Source: Corythoichthys intestinalis (taxonomy: Eukaryota > Chordata > Actinopteri > Syngnathiformes > Syngnathidae). From it: a DNA stretch of 64,000 nucleotides. Shown here one piece after another: positions 1 through 9,544 of this stretch. The stretch spans positions 24,620,501-24,684,500 of the forward strand of contig NC_080397.1 of the NCBI RefSeq assembly GCF_030265065.1. The letters are read 5' to 3'. Below the pieces are notes generated by a model that saw only the letters and a list, made by a program, of their open reading frames with translations, was not told where the DNA came from and did no database searches. Every line of letters starts with the position of its first letter. Positions within the stretch are counted from its first letter, which is position 1. Both the position numbers and the translations under genes were made by a program.

Positions 1-640
1 AGATCACACTTATAAAGGGCAGGATGTAGGCTTCATGCTGCGATCCAACGAGGCGGGAGTCAGCACTTGTCGGCCATTTTGCGTCGGGGCATCAAGTAAA
101 TGTTGCAAGACTATCTTATGATATTCAACTAAAAATCCATATGACCTACTCAACAAAAGTGTATTTCGTCATTTTTATATTTTTGCGTTTGAAATCCAGA
201 AGACAACGTGATGTATTTTGCACTACAGGAGTGTCTAGTGTGCAATTCAAGATGGCCGGTGGGTTGCGCAAGAGCAGTAATATCGATCAATTTACAATAA
301 AGTATAAATTTATTGAAATGGTTTTGTTTGTAACAGAAAAAAATTAAAGTGCATCAATGTTAAAGTGCATCAATTTGCCTGAATGAAAAAAGAAAGTCAC
401 ATCCAAACTGTAAAAATACACTCAAGGTACATTTTTTGACCATTTCATACTGAAAAATAAGATTTTTAAAAATCCATAAATAATATTATATTCAAATTTA
501 TTAGTAAAATTAACTTATGAGGACAACATGCCAAAAATCTAACCGAAAAAAACCCAGAAATTAATGGTACAAGAGCGACAATGTCATTGGACAGAGGGAC
601 AGATTTTATTTTTGCTGCAAGCAGTATTAGCTCCTTTTCT
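1..640. other. Unassigned AT-rich flank
   Basis: I see no gene here. A TATAAA lies at 11-16 and a GC-richer patch at 40-95, but no frame with family resemblance follows. Confidence 0.5.
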
Positions 641-673
641 ATATTGTAGGGCCGTTATTTTGCACTGAGAATG

Positions 674-903
674 CTAAACAGTATTCAATGGTTTGTAACA
701 CTGACAAAGCAGGACAATTGTTGTCAATATTAGACATGTTTTCGATGAAAAACAATCAAGCTTCTTATCAATGGGATTGGGGTCTAATGTCTTTAAGTGA
801 TGTCTTAATTGATTTGGCTTACTGCTGTCCGCTGCAAACATTTTTAAACACAGTAAACAGAGTGGTCTTTCCTCATCTCCCACTGTATTAAAAGTCAAAG
901 ACA
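674..903 (-). pseudogene. SCAND3/ZBED-like (hAT-related) zinc-finger fragment
   Basis: The minus-strand frame reads a BED-like finger: CLLC, then KPNQLRHHLKT, then a DKKLDCFSSK tail. This is the usual order of the N-terminal finger in SCAND3/ZBED5-type proteins (C-x2-C, about 15 residues, L-x2-HL, then a basic stretch ending in FF-x-K). Those proteins derive from hAT transposases and have many copies in fish. Only about 60 residues resemble the family; the rest of the frame is AT-rich noise and no transposase core follows. The fragment lies about 40 bp outside the tRNA array. It could be an exon of a live gene running leftward, but no good splice context is visible. Family assignment is from remembered motifs only. 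Confidence 0.6.
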
Positions 904-941
904 AACAGCCCAAAAAAGCCATTTAGTCTCACTATATTTTG

Positions 942-959
942 CCGCTGCACCACTCTGCT
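942..959 (-). pseudogene. tRNA-iMet 5'-end fragment
   Basis: Only the acceptor 5' strand and start of the D arm survive, with one change. It marks the left limit of the array. Confidence 0.7.
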
Positions 960-1050
960 TTAGATGTTTCAAATTTGAATTGTTCACTGCTTTTGACCAA
1001 CAATTCGTGACAGAAACCATGGATTGATTGTTCAAGGTTTGTGCGTTGGA

Positions 1051-1123
1051 GCGTGGCCGAGCAGTCCAAGAAGCTGGATTCAGGTTCAGCCTCTCAGGGG
1101 GCGTGGGTTCGAATCCCACCACT
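1051..1123 (+). pseudogene. Degenerate tRNA-Leu (CAG)
   Basis: The acceptor ends are eroded and the D arm and anticodon stem are changed. The CAG loop and T arm are still readable. Confidence 0.8.
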
Positions 1124-1501
1124 TGGTATTGAAGGCGTTAGAGTCGATGGAAGGCTTTCAAGGAACAAACGATTGTACTCTTTCCTTAACTGATTCTATG
1201 TACGCTCACGCATTCTTCAACAATCTGGTCATGTGGGGGTTATTTTCCTATATCTAAATTTAATGATCTTTACTAGTCATGCTAATCAGTAATAGATACT
1301 TCAATACCAGAACATTGGGGATTTCTCATGATCAAATAGGAAAGCAAATTTCATTCCATTAAATAGCACAAATTGTGGAGAGGTCATTTCCTATGATCAA
1401 ATAGACTGAAGGGTAAGGCTTTAAACAACTAGTACAACATTCTGAAGCCAACCCTAACCATTTTGCCTGCAGCACAGTGCCAAAAAAGAAACAGATATAA
1501 G

Positions 1502-1573
1502 TAGCAGAGGATGGTTTCGATCCATCGACCTCTGGGTTATGGGCCCAGCACGCTTCCGCTGCGCCACTCTGCT
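1502..1573 (-). tRNA. tRNA-iMet (CAT)
   Basis: This is the first full copy: 72 nt with A1:U72, A54 and the CAT loop, matching the vertebrate initiator consensus. The 3' CCA is not encoded. Confidence 0.95.
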
Positions 1574-1676
1574 CTTTATGCGCTGAGCTTGAATTGTTCA
1601 TTGCTTTTGACCAACGATTTGTAACAGAAACCATAGATTGTTTGCTAAAGGTCTGTGCATTGGAGGTGTCAAAGAG

Positions 1677-1758
1677 GGTAGTGTGGCTGAGCGGTGCAAG
1701 GCGCTGGTTTAAGGTTCCAGTCTCTCAGGAGGCGTGGGTTTGAATCCCACCACTGCTA
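1677..1758 (+). tRNA. tRNA-Leu (AAG), T31/T56 variant
   Basis: The anticodon-stem pair next to the loop is T-T and the T loop has T56. The acceptor 3' end is changed to CACTGCT. Confidence 0.7.
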
Positions 1759-2163
1759 CTTGGTATCCTGCAGTTGGCTGGATGGAAGACTTTAGAGTCA
1801 ATGGAAGGCTTTCAAAGAACCAACCAATTGTACTGTTTGCTTATCTGGTTCTATGTAGACTCATGCATTATTCAACAATCTGGTCGTGCGGTGCTTGTTT
1901 TCCTATAAGTAAATTTAAGTTTCTTTACCTGTAATTCTAATAAGCAATGGACACCTCAAGACCACAAAGATTGCCGATTTCTGATGATCAAATACTAAAG
2001 GCAAGGCAAATTTCATCGGCTTAATTGCACGAACTGAGGAGAGGTCATTTTCCAGTGATCAAGTAGACTGAAGGGTAAGGCTTTAAACAACCAGTACAAC
2101 ATTCTGAAGCCAACCCTAACCATTTTGCCTGCGGCACAGTGCCAAAGAAGATACAGGTCTAAG

Positions 2164-2215
2164 TAGCAGAGGATGGTTTCGATCCATCGACCTCTGGGTT
2201 ATGGGCCACTCTGCT
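2164..2215 (-). pseudogene. tRNA-iMet, 20-bp D-arm deletion
   Basis: 52 nt. It keeps the acceptor, anticodon and T arm but has no D arm. Partner of Leu-CAG at 2318. Confidence 0.88.
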
Positions 2216-2317
2216 TTTTATGCATCAAAACTGAATTCTTCACTGATTTTACCGACAATTCGTAACAGAAACTATGGATTGAATGCTTAAGGTTTGCGCA
2301 TTGGAGGTGATAAACAG

Positions 2318-2399
2318 GGTAGTGTGGCCGAGCGGTCCAAGGCGCTGGATTCAGGTTCCAGTCTCTCAGGGGGCGTGGGTTCGAATCCCACCACTGCCA
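2318..2399 (+). tRNA. tRNA-Leu (CAG)
   Basis: Intact 82-nt body with a 7-bp acceptor, long variable arm and intact B box (GGTTCGAATCC). Confidence 0.93.
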
Positions 2400-2792
2400 T
2401 TTGTTGTCCAGTGGTTGGCTGGGTTGAAGGCGTTAGAGGCGATGGAAGGCTTTCAAGGAACAAACGATTGTAGTCTTTCCTTAACTGATTCTATGTACGC
2501 TCACGCATTCTTCAACAATCTGGTCATGTGGGGGTTCATTTCCTATATCTTAATTGTCTTTACTAGTCATGCTAATCAGTAATGGATATTTCAAGCCCAG
2601 AACATTGGGAATTTCTCATGATCAAATAGGAAAGCAAATTTCATTCGATTAAATAGCACAAAGTGTGGAGAGGTCATTTTCCTATGATCAAGAAGACTGA
2701 AGGGTAAGGCTTTAAACAACCAGTACAACATTCTGAAGCCAACCCTAACCATTTTGCCTGCAGCACGGTGCCAAAGAAGACACAGGTCTAAG

Positions 2793-2864
2793 TAGCAGAG
2801 GATGGTTTCGATCCATCGACCTCTGGGTTATGGGCCCAGCACGCTTCCGCTGCGCCACTCTGCT
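2793..2864 (-). tRNA. tRNA-iMet (CAT)
   Basis: Consensus initiator sequence. Partner of the variant Leu at 2968. Confidence 0.95.
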
Positions 2865-2967
2865 CTTTAAGCGCTGAGCTTGAATTGTTCACTGCTTTTG
2901 ACCAACGATTTGTAACAGAAACCATAGATTGTTTGCTCAAGGTCTGTGCATTGGAGGTGTCAAAGAG

Positions 2968-3049
2968 GGTAGTGTGGCTGAGCGGTGCAAGGCGCTGGTT
3001 TAAGGTTCCAGTCTCTCAGGAGGCGTGGGTTTGAATCCCACCACTGCCA
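2968..3049 (+). tRNA. tRNA-Leu (AAG), T31/T56 variant
   Basis: T-T mismatch closes the anticodon loop and T56 alters the B box. A T6 run lies about 70 nt downstream. Confidence 0.7.
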
Positions 3050-3456
3050 CTTGGTATCCTGCAGTTGGCTGGATGGAAGACTTTAGAGTCAATGGAAGGC
3101 TTTCAAAGAACCAACCAATTTTTTCCCGTTTGCTTGTCTGATTCTATGTAGACTCATGCATTCTTCAACAATCTGGTTGTGCGGTGCTTGTTTTCCTATA
3201 AGTAAATTTAAGTTTCTTTACCTGTAATTCTAATAAGCAATGGACACCTCAAGACCACAAAGACTGCCGATTTCTGATGATCAAATACTAAAGGCAAGGC
3301 AAATTTCATTGGATTAATTGCACGAACTGAGGAGAGGTCATTTTCCTGTGATCAAGTAGACTGAAGGGCAAGGCTTTAAACAACCAGTACAACATACTGA
3401 AGCCAACCCTAACCATTTTGCCTGCAGCACAGTGCCAAAGAAGATACAGGTCTAAG

Positions 3457-3508
3457 TAGCAGAGGATGGTTTCGATCCATCGACCTCTGGGTTATGGGCC
3501 ACTCTGCT
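3457..3508 (-). pseudogene. tRNA-iMet, 20-bp D-arm deletion
   Basis: Same 52-nt form as at 2164. Partner of Leu-CAG at 3611. Confidence 0.88.
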
Positions 3509-3610
3509 TTTTATGCATCAAAACTGAATTCTTCACTGATTTTACAGACAATTCGTAACAGAAACTATGGATTGAATGCTTAAGGTTTGCGCATTGGAGG
3601 TGAGAAACAG

Positions 3611-3692
3611 GGTAGTGTGGCCGAGCGGTCCAAGGCGCTGGATTCAGGTTCCAGTCTCTCAGGGGGCGTGGGTTCGAATCCCACCACTGCCA
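3611..3692 (+). tRNA. tRNA-Leu (CAG)
   Basis: Intact. The 3' flank lacks about 11 bp found after the copy at 2318. Confidence 0.93.
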
Positions 3693-4052
3693 GTGGTTGG
3701 CTGGATAGAAGGCGTTAGAGGCGATGGAAGGCTTTCAAGGAACAAACGATTGTAGTCTTTCCTTAACTGATTCTATGTACGCTCACGCATTCTTCAACAA
3801 TCTGGTCATGTGGGGGTTCTTTTCCTATATCTTAATTATCTTTACTAGTCATGCTAATCAGTAATGGATATTTCAAGACCAGATCGTTGGGAATTTCTCA
3901 TGATCAAATAGGAAAGCACATTTCATTCGATTAAATAGCACAAAGTGTGGAGAGGTCATTTTCCTATGATCAAGAAGACTGAAGGGTAAGGCTTTAAACA
4001 ACCAGTACAACATTCTGAAGCCAACCCTAACCATTTTGCCTGCAACACAGTG

Positions 4053-4062
4053 CCAAAGAAGA
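4053..4062 (-). terminator. Possible non-canonical Pol III terminator of iMet
   Basis: On the minus strand this reads TCTTCTTTGG, starting about 13 nt past the 3' end of the iMet at 4075. It is the only T-rich stretch near that end, and it recurs after most iMet loci. No T4 run follows on the minus strand before the next Leu gene. Confidence 0.3.
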
Positions 4063-4074
4063 CACAGGTCTAAG

Positions 4075-4146
4075 TAGCAGAGGATGGTTTCGATCCATCG
4101 ACCTCTGGGTTATGGGCCCAGCACGCTTCCGCTGCGCCACTCTGCT
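4075..4146 (-). tRNA. tRNA-iMet (CAT)
   Basis: Consensus initiator sequence. Partner of Leu-AAG at 4250. Confidence 0.95.
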
Positions 4147-4249
4147 CTTTAAGCGCTGAGCTTGAATTATTCACTGCTTTTGACCAACGATTTGTAACAG
4201 AAACCATGGATTGTTTGCTCAAGGTCTGTGCATTGGAGGTGTGAAACAG
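4147..4249. promoter_or_regulatory. Head-to-head tRNA intergenic spacer (representative)
   Basis: These 103 bp hold the upstream DNA of both iMet (-) and Leu-AAG (+), so any TFIIIB placement for both genes must fit here. It is conserved across all full-iMet pairs. A related 102-bp version sits between deleted iMet and Leu-CAG. No TATA box or PSE is evident. Confidence 0.4.
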
Positions 4250-4331
4250 GGTAGTGTGGCCGAGCGGTCCAAGGCGCTGGATTAAGGTTCCAGTCTCTCA
4301 GGAGGCGTGGGTTCGAATCCCACCACTGCCA
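4250..4331 (+). tRNA. tRNA-Leu (AAG)
   Basis: Intact 82-nt body. The anticodon stem CTGGA/TCCAG and B box are complete. Confidence 0.95.
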
Positions 4332-4737
4332 CTTGGTATCCTGCAGTTGGCTGGATGGAAGACTTTAGAGTCAATGGAAGGCTTTCAAAGAACCAACCAA
4401 TTGTACTGTTTGCTTATCTGATTCTATGTAGACTCAAGGATTCTTCAACAATCTGGTCGTGCGGGGCTTGTTTTCCGATAAGTAAATTTATGTTTCTTTA
4501 CCTGTAACTCTAATAAGCAATGGACACCTCAAGACCACAAAGATTGCCGATTTCTGATCATCAAATACTAAAGGCAAGGCAAATTTCATTCGATTAAATA
4601 GCACAAACTGTGGAGAGGTCATTTTGCTATGATCAAGAAGACTGAAGGGTAAGGCTTTAAACAACCAGTACAACATTCTGAAGCCAACCCTAACCATTTT
4701 GCCTGCAGCACAGTGCCAAAGAAGACACAGGTCTAAG

Positions 4738-4809
4738 CAGCAGAGGATGGTTTCGACCCATCGGCCTCTGGGTTATGGGCCCAGCACGCTTCCGCTGCGC
4801 CACTCTGCC
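4738..4809 (-). tRNA. tRNA-iMet (CAT), G54/G73 variant
   Basis: Full length, but G1, G54 and G73 replace the initiator-type A1, A54 and A73. The CAT loop and D arm are intact. Confidence 0.75.
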
Positions 4810-4912
4810 CTTTACCTGCTGAGCTTGAATTGTTCACTGCTTTTGACCAACGATTTGTAACAGAAACCATGGATTGTTTGCTCAAGGTCTGTGCATTGGA
4901 GGTGTGAAACAG

Positions 4913-4994
4913 GGTAGTGTGGCCGAGCGGTCCAAGGCGCTGGATTAAGGTTCCACTCTCTCAGGAGGCGTGGGTTTGAATCCCACTACTGCCA
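4913..4994 (+). tRNA. tRNA-Leu (AAG), C43/T56 variant
   Basis: C27-C43 mismatch in the anticodon stem, T56 in the B box, and T66 making a G-U acceptor pair. Confidence 0.7.
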
Positions 4995-5399
4995 CTTGGT
5001 ATACTGCAGTTGGCTGGATGGATGACTTTAGAGTCAATGGAAGGCTTTCAAAGAACTAACCAATTGTACTGTTTGCTTATCTGATTCTATGTAAACTCAT
5101 GCATTCTTCAACAATCTGGTCGTGCGGTGCTTGTTTTCCTACAAGTAAATTTAAGTTTCTTTACCTCTAATTCTAATAAGCAATGGACACCTCAAGACCA
5201 CAAAGATTGCCGATTTCTGATGATCAAATACTAAAGGCAAGGGAAATTTCATCGGATTAATTGCACGAACTGAGGAGAGGTCATTTTCCAGTGATCAAGT
5301 AGACTGAAGGGTAAGGCTTTAAACAACCAGTACAACATTCTGAAGCCAACCCTAACCATTTTGCCTGCGGCACAGTGCCAAAGAAGATACAGGTCTAAG

Positions 5400-5471
5400 T
5401 AGCAGAGGATGGTTTCGATCCATCGACCTCTGGGTTATGGGCCCAGCACGCTTCCGCTGCGCCACTCTGCT
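5400..5471 (-). tRNA. tRNA-iMet (CAT)
   Basis: Consensus initiator. Partner of Leu-AAG at 5575. Confidence 0.95.
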
Positions 5472-5574
5472 CTTTAAGCGCTGAGCTTGAATTATTCACT
5501 GCTTTTGACCAACGATTTGTAACAGAAACCATGGATTGTTTGCTCAAGGTCTGTGCATTGGAGGTGTGAAACAG

Positions 5575-5656
5575 GGTAGTGTGGCCGAGCGGTCCAAGGC
5601 GCTGGATTAAGGTTCCAGTCTCTCAGGAGGCGTGGGTTCGAATCCCACCACTGCCA
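5575..5656 (+). tRNA. tRNA-Leu (AAG)
   Basis: Intact and identical in body to the copy at 4250. Confidence 0.95.
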
Positions 5657-6062
5657 CTTGGTATCCTGCAGTTGGCTGGATGGAAGACTTTAGAGTCAAT
5701 GGAAGGCTTTCAAAGAACCAACCAATTGTACTGTTTGCTTATCTGATTCTATGTAGACTCAAGGATTCTTCAACAATCTGGTCGTGCGGGGCTTGTTTTC
5801 CGATAAGTAAATTTATGTTTCTTTACCTGTAACTCTAATAAGCAATGGACACCTCAAGACCACAAAGATTGCCGATTTCTGATCATCAAATACTAAAGGC
5901 AAGGCAAATTTCATTCGATTAAATAGCACAAACTGTGGAGAGGTCATTTTCCTATGATCAAGAAGACTGAAGGGTAAGGCTTTAAACAACTAGTACAACA
6001 TTCTGAAGCCAACCCTAACCATTTTGCCTGCAGCACAGTGCCAAAGAAGACACAGGTCTAAG

Positions 6063-6134
6063 CAGCAGAGGATGGTTTCGACCCATCGGCCTCTGGGTTA
6101 TGGGCCCAGCACGCTTCCGCTGCGCCACTCTGCT
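6063..6134 (-). tRNA. tRNA-iMet (CAT), G54/G73 variant
   Basis: A1 is kept; G54 and G73 are present. The 5' spacer to Leu is only 92 bp because 11 bp are missing. Confidence 0.75.
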
Positions 6135-6226
6135 GAGCTTGAATTGTTCACTGCTTTTGACCAACGATTTGTAACAGAAACCATGGATTGTTTGCTCAAG
6201 GTCTGTGCATTGGAGGTGTGAAACAG

Positions 6227-6308
6227 GGTAGTGTGGCCGAGCGGTCCAAGGCGCTGGATTAAGGTTCCACTCTCTCAGGAGGCGTGGGTTTGAATCCCAC
6301 CACTGCCA
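6227..6308 (+). tRNA. tRNA-Leu (AAG), C43/T56 variant
   Basis: C27-C43 mismatch and T56; the acceptor is normal. Confidence 0.72.
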
Positions 6309-6713
6309 CTTGGTATACTGCAGTTGGCAGGATGGATGACTTTAGAGTCAATGGAAGGCTTTCAAAGAACTAACCAATTGTACTGTTTGCTTATCTGATT
6401 CTATGTAAACTCATGCATTCTTCAACAATCTGGTCGTGCGGTGCTTGTTTTCCTACAAGTAAATTTAAGTTTCTTTACCTGTAATTCTAATAAGCAATGG
6501 ACACCTCAAGACCACAAAGATTGCCGATTTCTGATGATCAAATACTAAAGGCAAGGCAAATTTCATCGGATTAATTGCACGAACTGAGGAGAGGTCATTT
6601 TCCAGTGATCAAGTAAACTGAGGGGTAAGGCTTTAAACAACCAGTACAACATTCTGAAGCCAACCCTAACCATTTTGCCTGCGGCACAGTGCCAAAGAAG
6701 ATACAGGTCTAAG

Positions 6714-6765
6714 TAGCAGAGGATGGTTTCGATCCATCGACCTCTGGGTTATGGGCCACTCTGCT
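6714..6765 (-). pseudogene. tRNA-iMet, 20-bp D-arm deletion
   Basis: Partner of Leu-CAG at 6868. Confidence 0.88.
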
Positions 6766-6867
6766 TTTTATGCATCAAAACTGAATTCTTCACTGATTTT
6801 ACCGACAATTCGTAACAGAAACTATGGATTGAATGCTTAAGGTTTGCGCATTGGAGGTGATAAACAG

Positions 6868-6949
6868 GGTAGTGTGGCCGAGCGGTCCAAGGCGCTGGAT
6901 TCAGGTTCCAGTCTCTCAGGGGGCGTGGGTTCGAATCCCACCACTGCCA
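6868..6949 (+). tRNA. tRNA-Leu (CAG)
   Basis: Intact; first gene of repeat A copy 2. Confidence 0.93.
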
Positions 6950-7342
6950 TTTGTTGTCCAGTGGTTGGCTGGATTGAAGGCGTTAGAGGCGATGGAAGGC
7001 TTTCAAGGAACAAACGATTGTAGTCTTTCCTTAACTGATTCTATGTACGCTCACGCATTCTTCAACAATCTGGTCATGTGGGGGTTCATTTCCTATATCT
7101 TAATTGTCTTTACTAGTCATGCTAATCAGTAATGGATATTTCAAGCCCAGAACATTGGGAATTTCTCATGATCAAATAGGAAAGCAAATTTCATTCGATT
7201 AAATAGCACAAAGTGTGGAGAGGTCATTTTCCTATGATCAAGAAGACTGAAGGGTAAGGTTTTAAACAACCAGTACAACATTCTGAAGCCAACCCTAACC
7301 ATTTTGCCTGCAGCACGGTGCCAAAGAAGACACAGGTCTAAG

Positions 7343-7414
7343 TAGCAGAGGATGGTTTCGATCCATCGACCTCTGGGTTATGGGCCCAGCACGCTTCCAC
7401 TGCGCCACTCTGCT
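7343..7414 (-). tRNA. tRNA-iMet (CAT), D-loop change
   Basis: One C to T change in the D loop (GCGG to GTGG); otherwise consensus. Confidence 0.88.
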
Positions 7415-7517
7415 CTTTAAGCGCTGAGCTTGAATTGTTCACTGCTTTTGACCAACGATTTGTAACAGAAACCATAGATTGTTTGCTCAAGGTCTGTGCA
7501 TTGGAGGTGTCAAAGAG

Positions 7518-7599
7518 GGTAGTGTGGCTGAGCGGTGCAAGGCGCTGGTTTAAGGTTCCAGTCTCTCAGGAGGCGTGGGTTTGAATCCCACCACTGCCA
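7518..7599 (+). tRNA. tRNA-Leu (AAG), T31/T56 variant
   Basis: Same variant as 2968; partner of iMet at 7343. Confidence 0.7.
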
Positions 7600-8006
7600 C
7601 TTGGTATCCTGCAGTTGGCTGGATGGAAGACTTTAGAGTCAATGGAAGGCTTTCAAAGGACCAACCAATTTTTTCCCGTTTGCTTGTCTGATTCTATGTA
7701 GACTCATGCATTCTTCAACAATCTGGTTGTGCGGTGCTTGTTTTCCTATAAGTAAATTTAAGTTTCTTTACCTGTAATTCTAATAAGCAATGGACACCTC
7801 AAGACCACAAAGACTGCCGATTTCTGATGATCAAATACTAAAGGCAAGGCAAATTTCATTGGATTAATTGCACGAACTGAGGAGAGGTCATTTTCCTGTG
7901 ATCAAGTAGACTGAAGGGCAAGGCTTTAAACAACCAGTACAACATACTGAAGCCAACCCTAACCATTTTGCCTGCAGCACAGTGCCAAAGAAGATACAGG
8001 TCTAAG

Positions 8007-8058
8007 TAGCAGAGGATGGTTTCGATCCATCGACCTCTGGGTTATGGGCCACTCTGCT
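8007..8058 (-). pseudogene. tRNA-iMet, 20-bp D-arm deletion
   Basis: Partner of the Leu-CAG with altered D loop at 8161. Confidence 0.88.
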
Positions 8059-8160
8059 TTTTATGCATCAAAACTGAATTCTTCACTGATTTTACAGACA
8101 ATTCGTAACAGAAACTATGGATTGAATGCTTAAGGTTTGCGCATTGGAGGTGAGAGACAG

Positions 8161-8242
8161 GGTAGTGTGGCCGAGCTGTCCAAGGCGCTGGATTCAGGTT
8201 CCAGTCTCTCAGGGGGCGTGGGTTCGAATCCCACCACTGCCA
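8161..8242 (+). tRNA. tRNA-Leu (CAG), G18 to T
   Basis: The D loop reads GAGCTGTCC, so one G of the invariant G18-G19 pair is lost. Confidence 0.8.
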
Positions 8243-8624
8243 GTGGTTGGCTGGATAGAAGGCGTTAGAGGCGATGGAAGGCTTTCAAGGAACAAACGAT
8301 TGTAGTCTTTCCTTAACTGATTCTATGTACGCTCACGCATTCTTCAACAATCTGGTCATGTGGGGGTTCTTTTCCTATATCTTAATTATCTTTACTAGTC
8401 ATGCTAATCAGTAATGGATATTTCAAGACCAGATCGTTGGGAATTTCTCATGATCAAATAGGAAAGCACATTTCATTCGATTAAATAGCACAAAGTGTGG
8501 AGAGGTCATTTTCCTATGATCAAGAAGACTGAAGGGTAAGGCTTTAAACAACCAGTACAACATTCTGAAGCCAACCCTAACCATTTTGCCTGCAACACAG
8601 TGCCAAAGAAGACACAGGTCTAAG

Positions 8625-8696
8625 TAGCAGAGGATGGTTTCGATCCATCGACCTCTGGGTTATGGGCCCAGCACGCTTCCGCTGCCCCACTCTGCT
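8625..8696 (-). tRNA. tRNA-iMet (CAT), C11 to G
   Basis: The change breaks the 11:24 D-stem pair; the rest is consensus. Confidence 0.8.
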
Positions 8697-8799
8697 CTTT
8701 AAGCGCTGAGCTTGAATTATTCACTGCTTTTGACCAACGATTTGTAACAGAAACCATGGATTGTTTGCTCAAGGTCTGTGCATTGGAGGTGTGAAACAG

Positions 8800-8881
8800 G
8801 GTAGTGTGGCCGAGCGGTCCAAGGCGCTGGATTAAGGTTCCAGTCTCTCAGGAGGCGTGGGTTCGAATCCCACCACTGCCA
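8800..8881 (+). tRNA. tRNA-Leu (AAG)
   Basis: Intact; partner of the C11-changed iMet at 8625. Confidence 0.95.
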
Positions 8882-9287
8882 CTTGGTATCCTGCAGTTGG
8901 CTGGATGGAAGACTTTAGAGTCAATGGAAGGCTTTCAAAGAACCAACCAATTGTACTGTTTGCTTATCTGATTCTATGTAGACTCAAGGATTCTTCAACA
9001 ATCTGGTCGTGCGGGGCTTGTTTTCCGATAAGTAAATTTATGTTTCTTTACCTGTAACTCTAATAAGCAATGGACACCTCAAGACCACAAAGATTGCCGA
9101 TTTCTGATCATCAAATACTAAAGGCAAGGCAAATTTCATTCGATTAAATAGCACAAACTGTGGAGAGGTCATTTTCCTATGATCAAGAAGACTGAAGGGT
9201 AAGGCTTTAAACAACCAGTACAACATTCTGAAGCCAACCCTAACCATTTTGCCTGCAGCACAGTGCCAAAGAAGATACAGGTCTAAG

Positions 9288-9359
9288 CAGCAGAGGATGG
9301 TTTCGACCCATCGGCCTCTGGGTTATGGGCCCAGCATGCTTCCGCTGCGCCACTCTGCC
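9288..9359 (-). tRNA. tRNA-iMet (CAT), G54/G73 with D-stem mismatch
   Basis: G1, G54 and G73, plus G24 to A, giving C11-A24 in the D stem. Confidence 0.68.
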
Positions 9360-9462
9360 CTCTACCTGCTTAGCTTGAATTGTTCACTGCTTTTGACCAA
9401 CGATTTGTAACAGAAACCATGGATTGTTTGCTCAAGGTCTGTGCATTGGAGGTGTGAAACAG

Positions 9463-9544
9463 GGTAGTGTGGCCGAGCGGTCCAAGGCGCTGGATTAAGG
9501 TTCCACTCTCTCAGGAGGCGTGGGTTTGAATCCCACTACTGCCA
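9463..9544 (+). tRNA. tRNA-Leu (AAG), C43/T56 variant
   Basis: C27-C43, T56 and T66, as at 4913. Confidence 0.7.

Larger units (their letters stand above)
2318..6867 (+). repeat. Higher-order repeat A, copy 1 (7 dimers, 4550 bp)
   Basis: The Leu order is CAG, AAG (T31 arm), CAG, AAG, AAG (C43), AAG, AAG (C43), then the pattern restarts. This copy lacks the D-loop and D-stem changes seen in all later A copies. Confidence 0.92.

Noticed and set aside
1-347. Possible gene at 141-347
   Set aside because: A low-complexity 68-residue frame with no recognisable motif.
2283-2582. Recurring 99-residue frame spanning Leu-CAG and spacer
   Set aside because: It reads across the tRNA body, and most of its changes follow the spacer DNA. 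No family resemblance.
2741-2752. CCCTAACC near each iMet 3' flank as telomere-like sequence
   Set aside because: A single motif per dimer, not in tandem.
4307-4507. Recurring 66-residue frame (starting MGSNPTTATWY) repeated through the array
   Set aside because: It begins inside the Leu T arm and runs through spacer. Its recurrence comes from tandem duplication, not coding selection.
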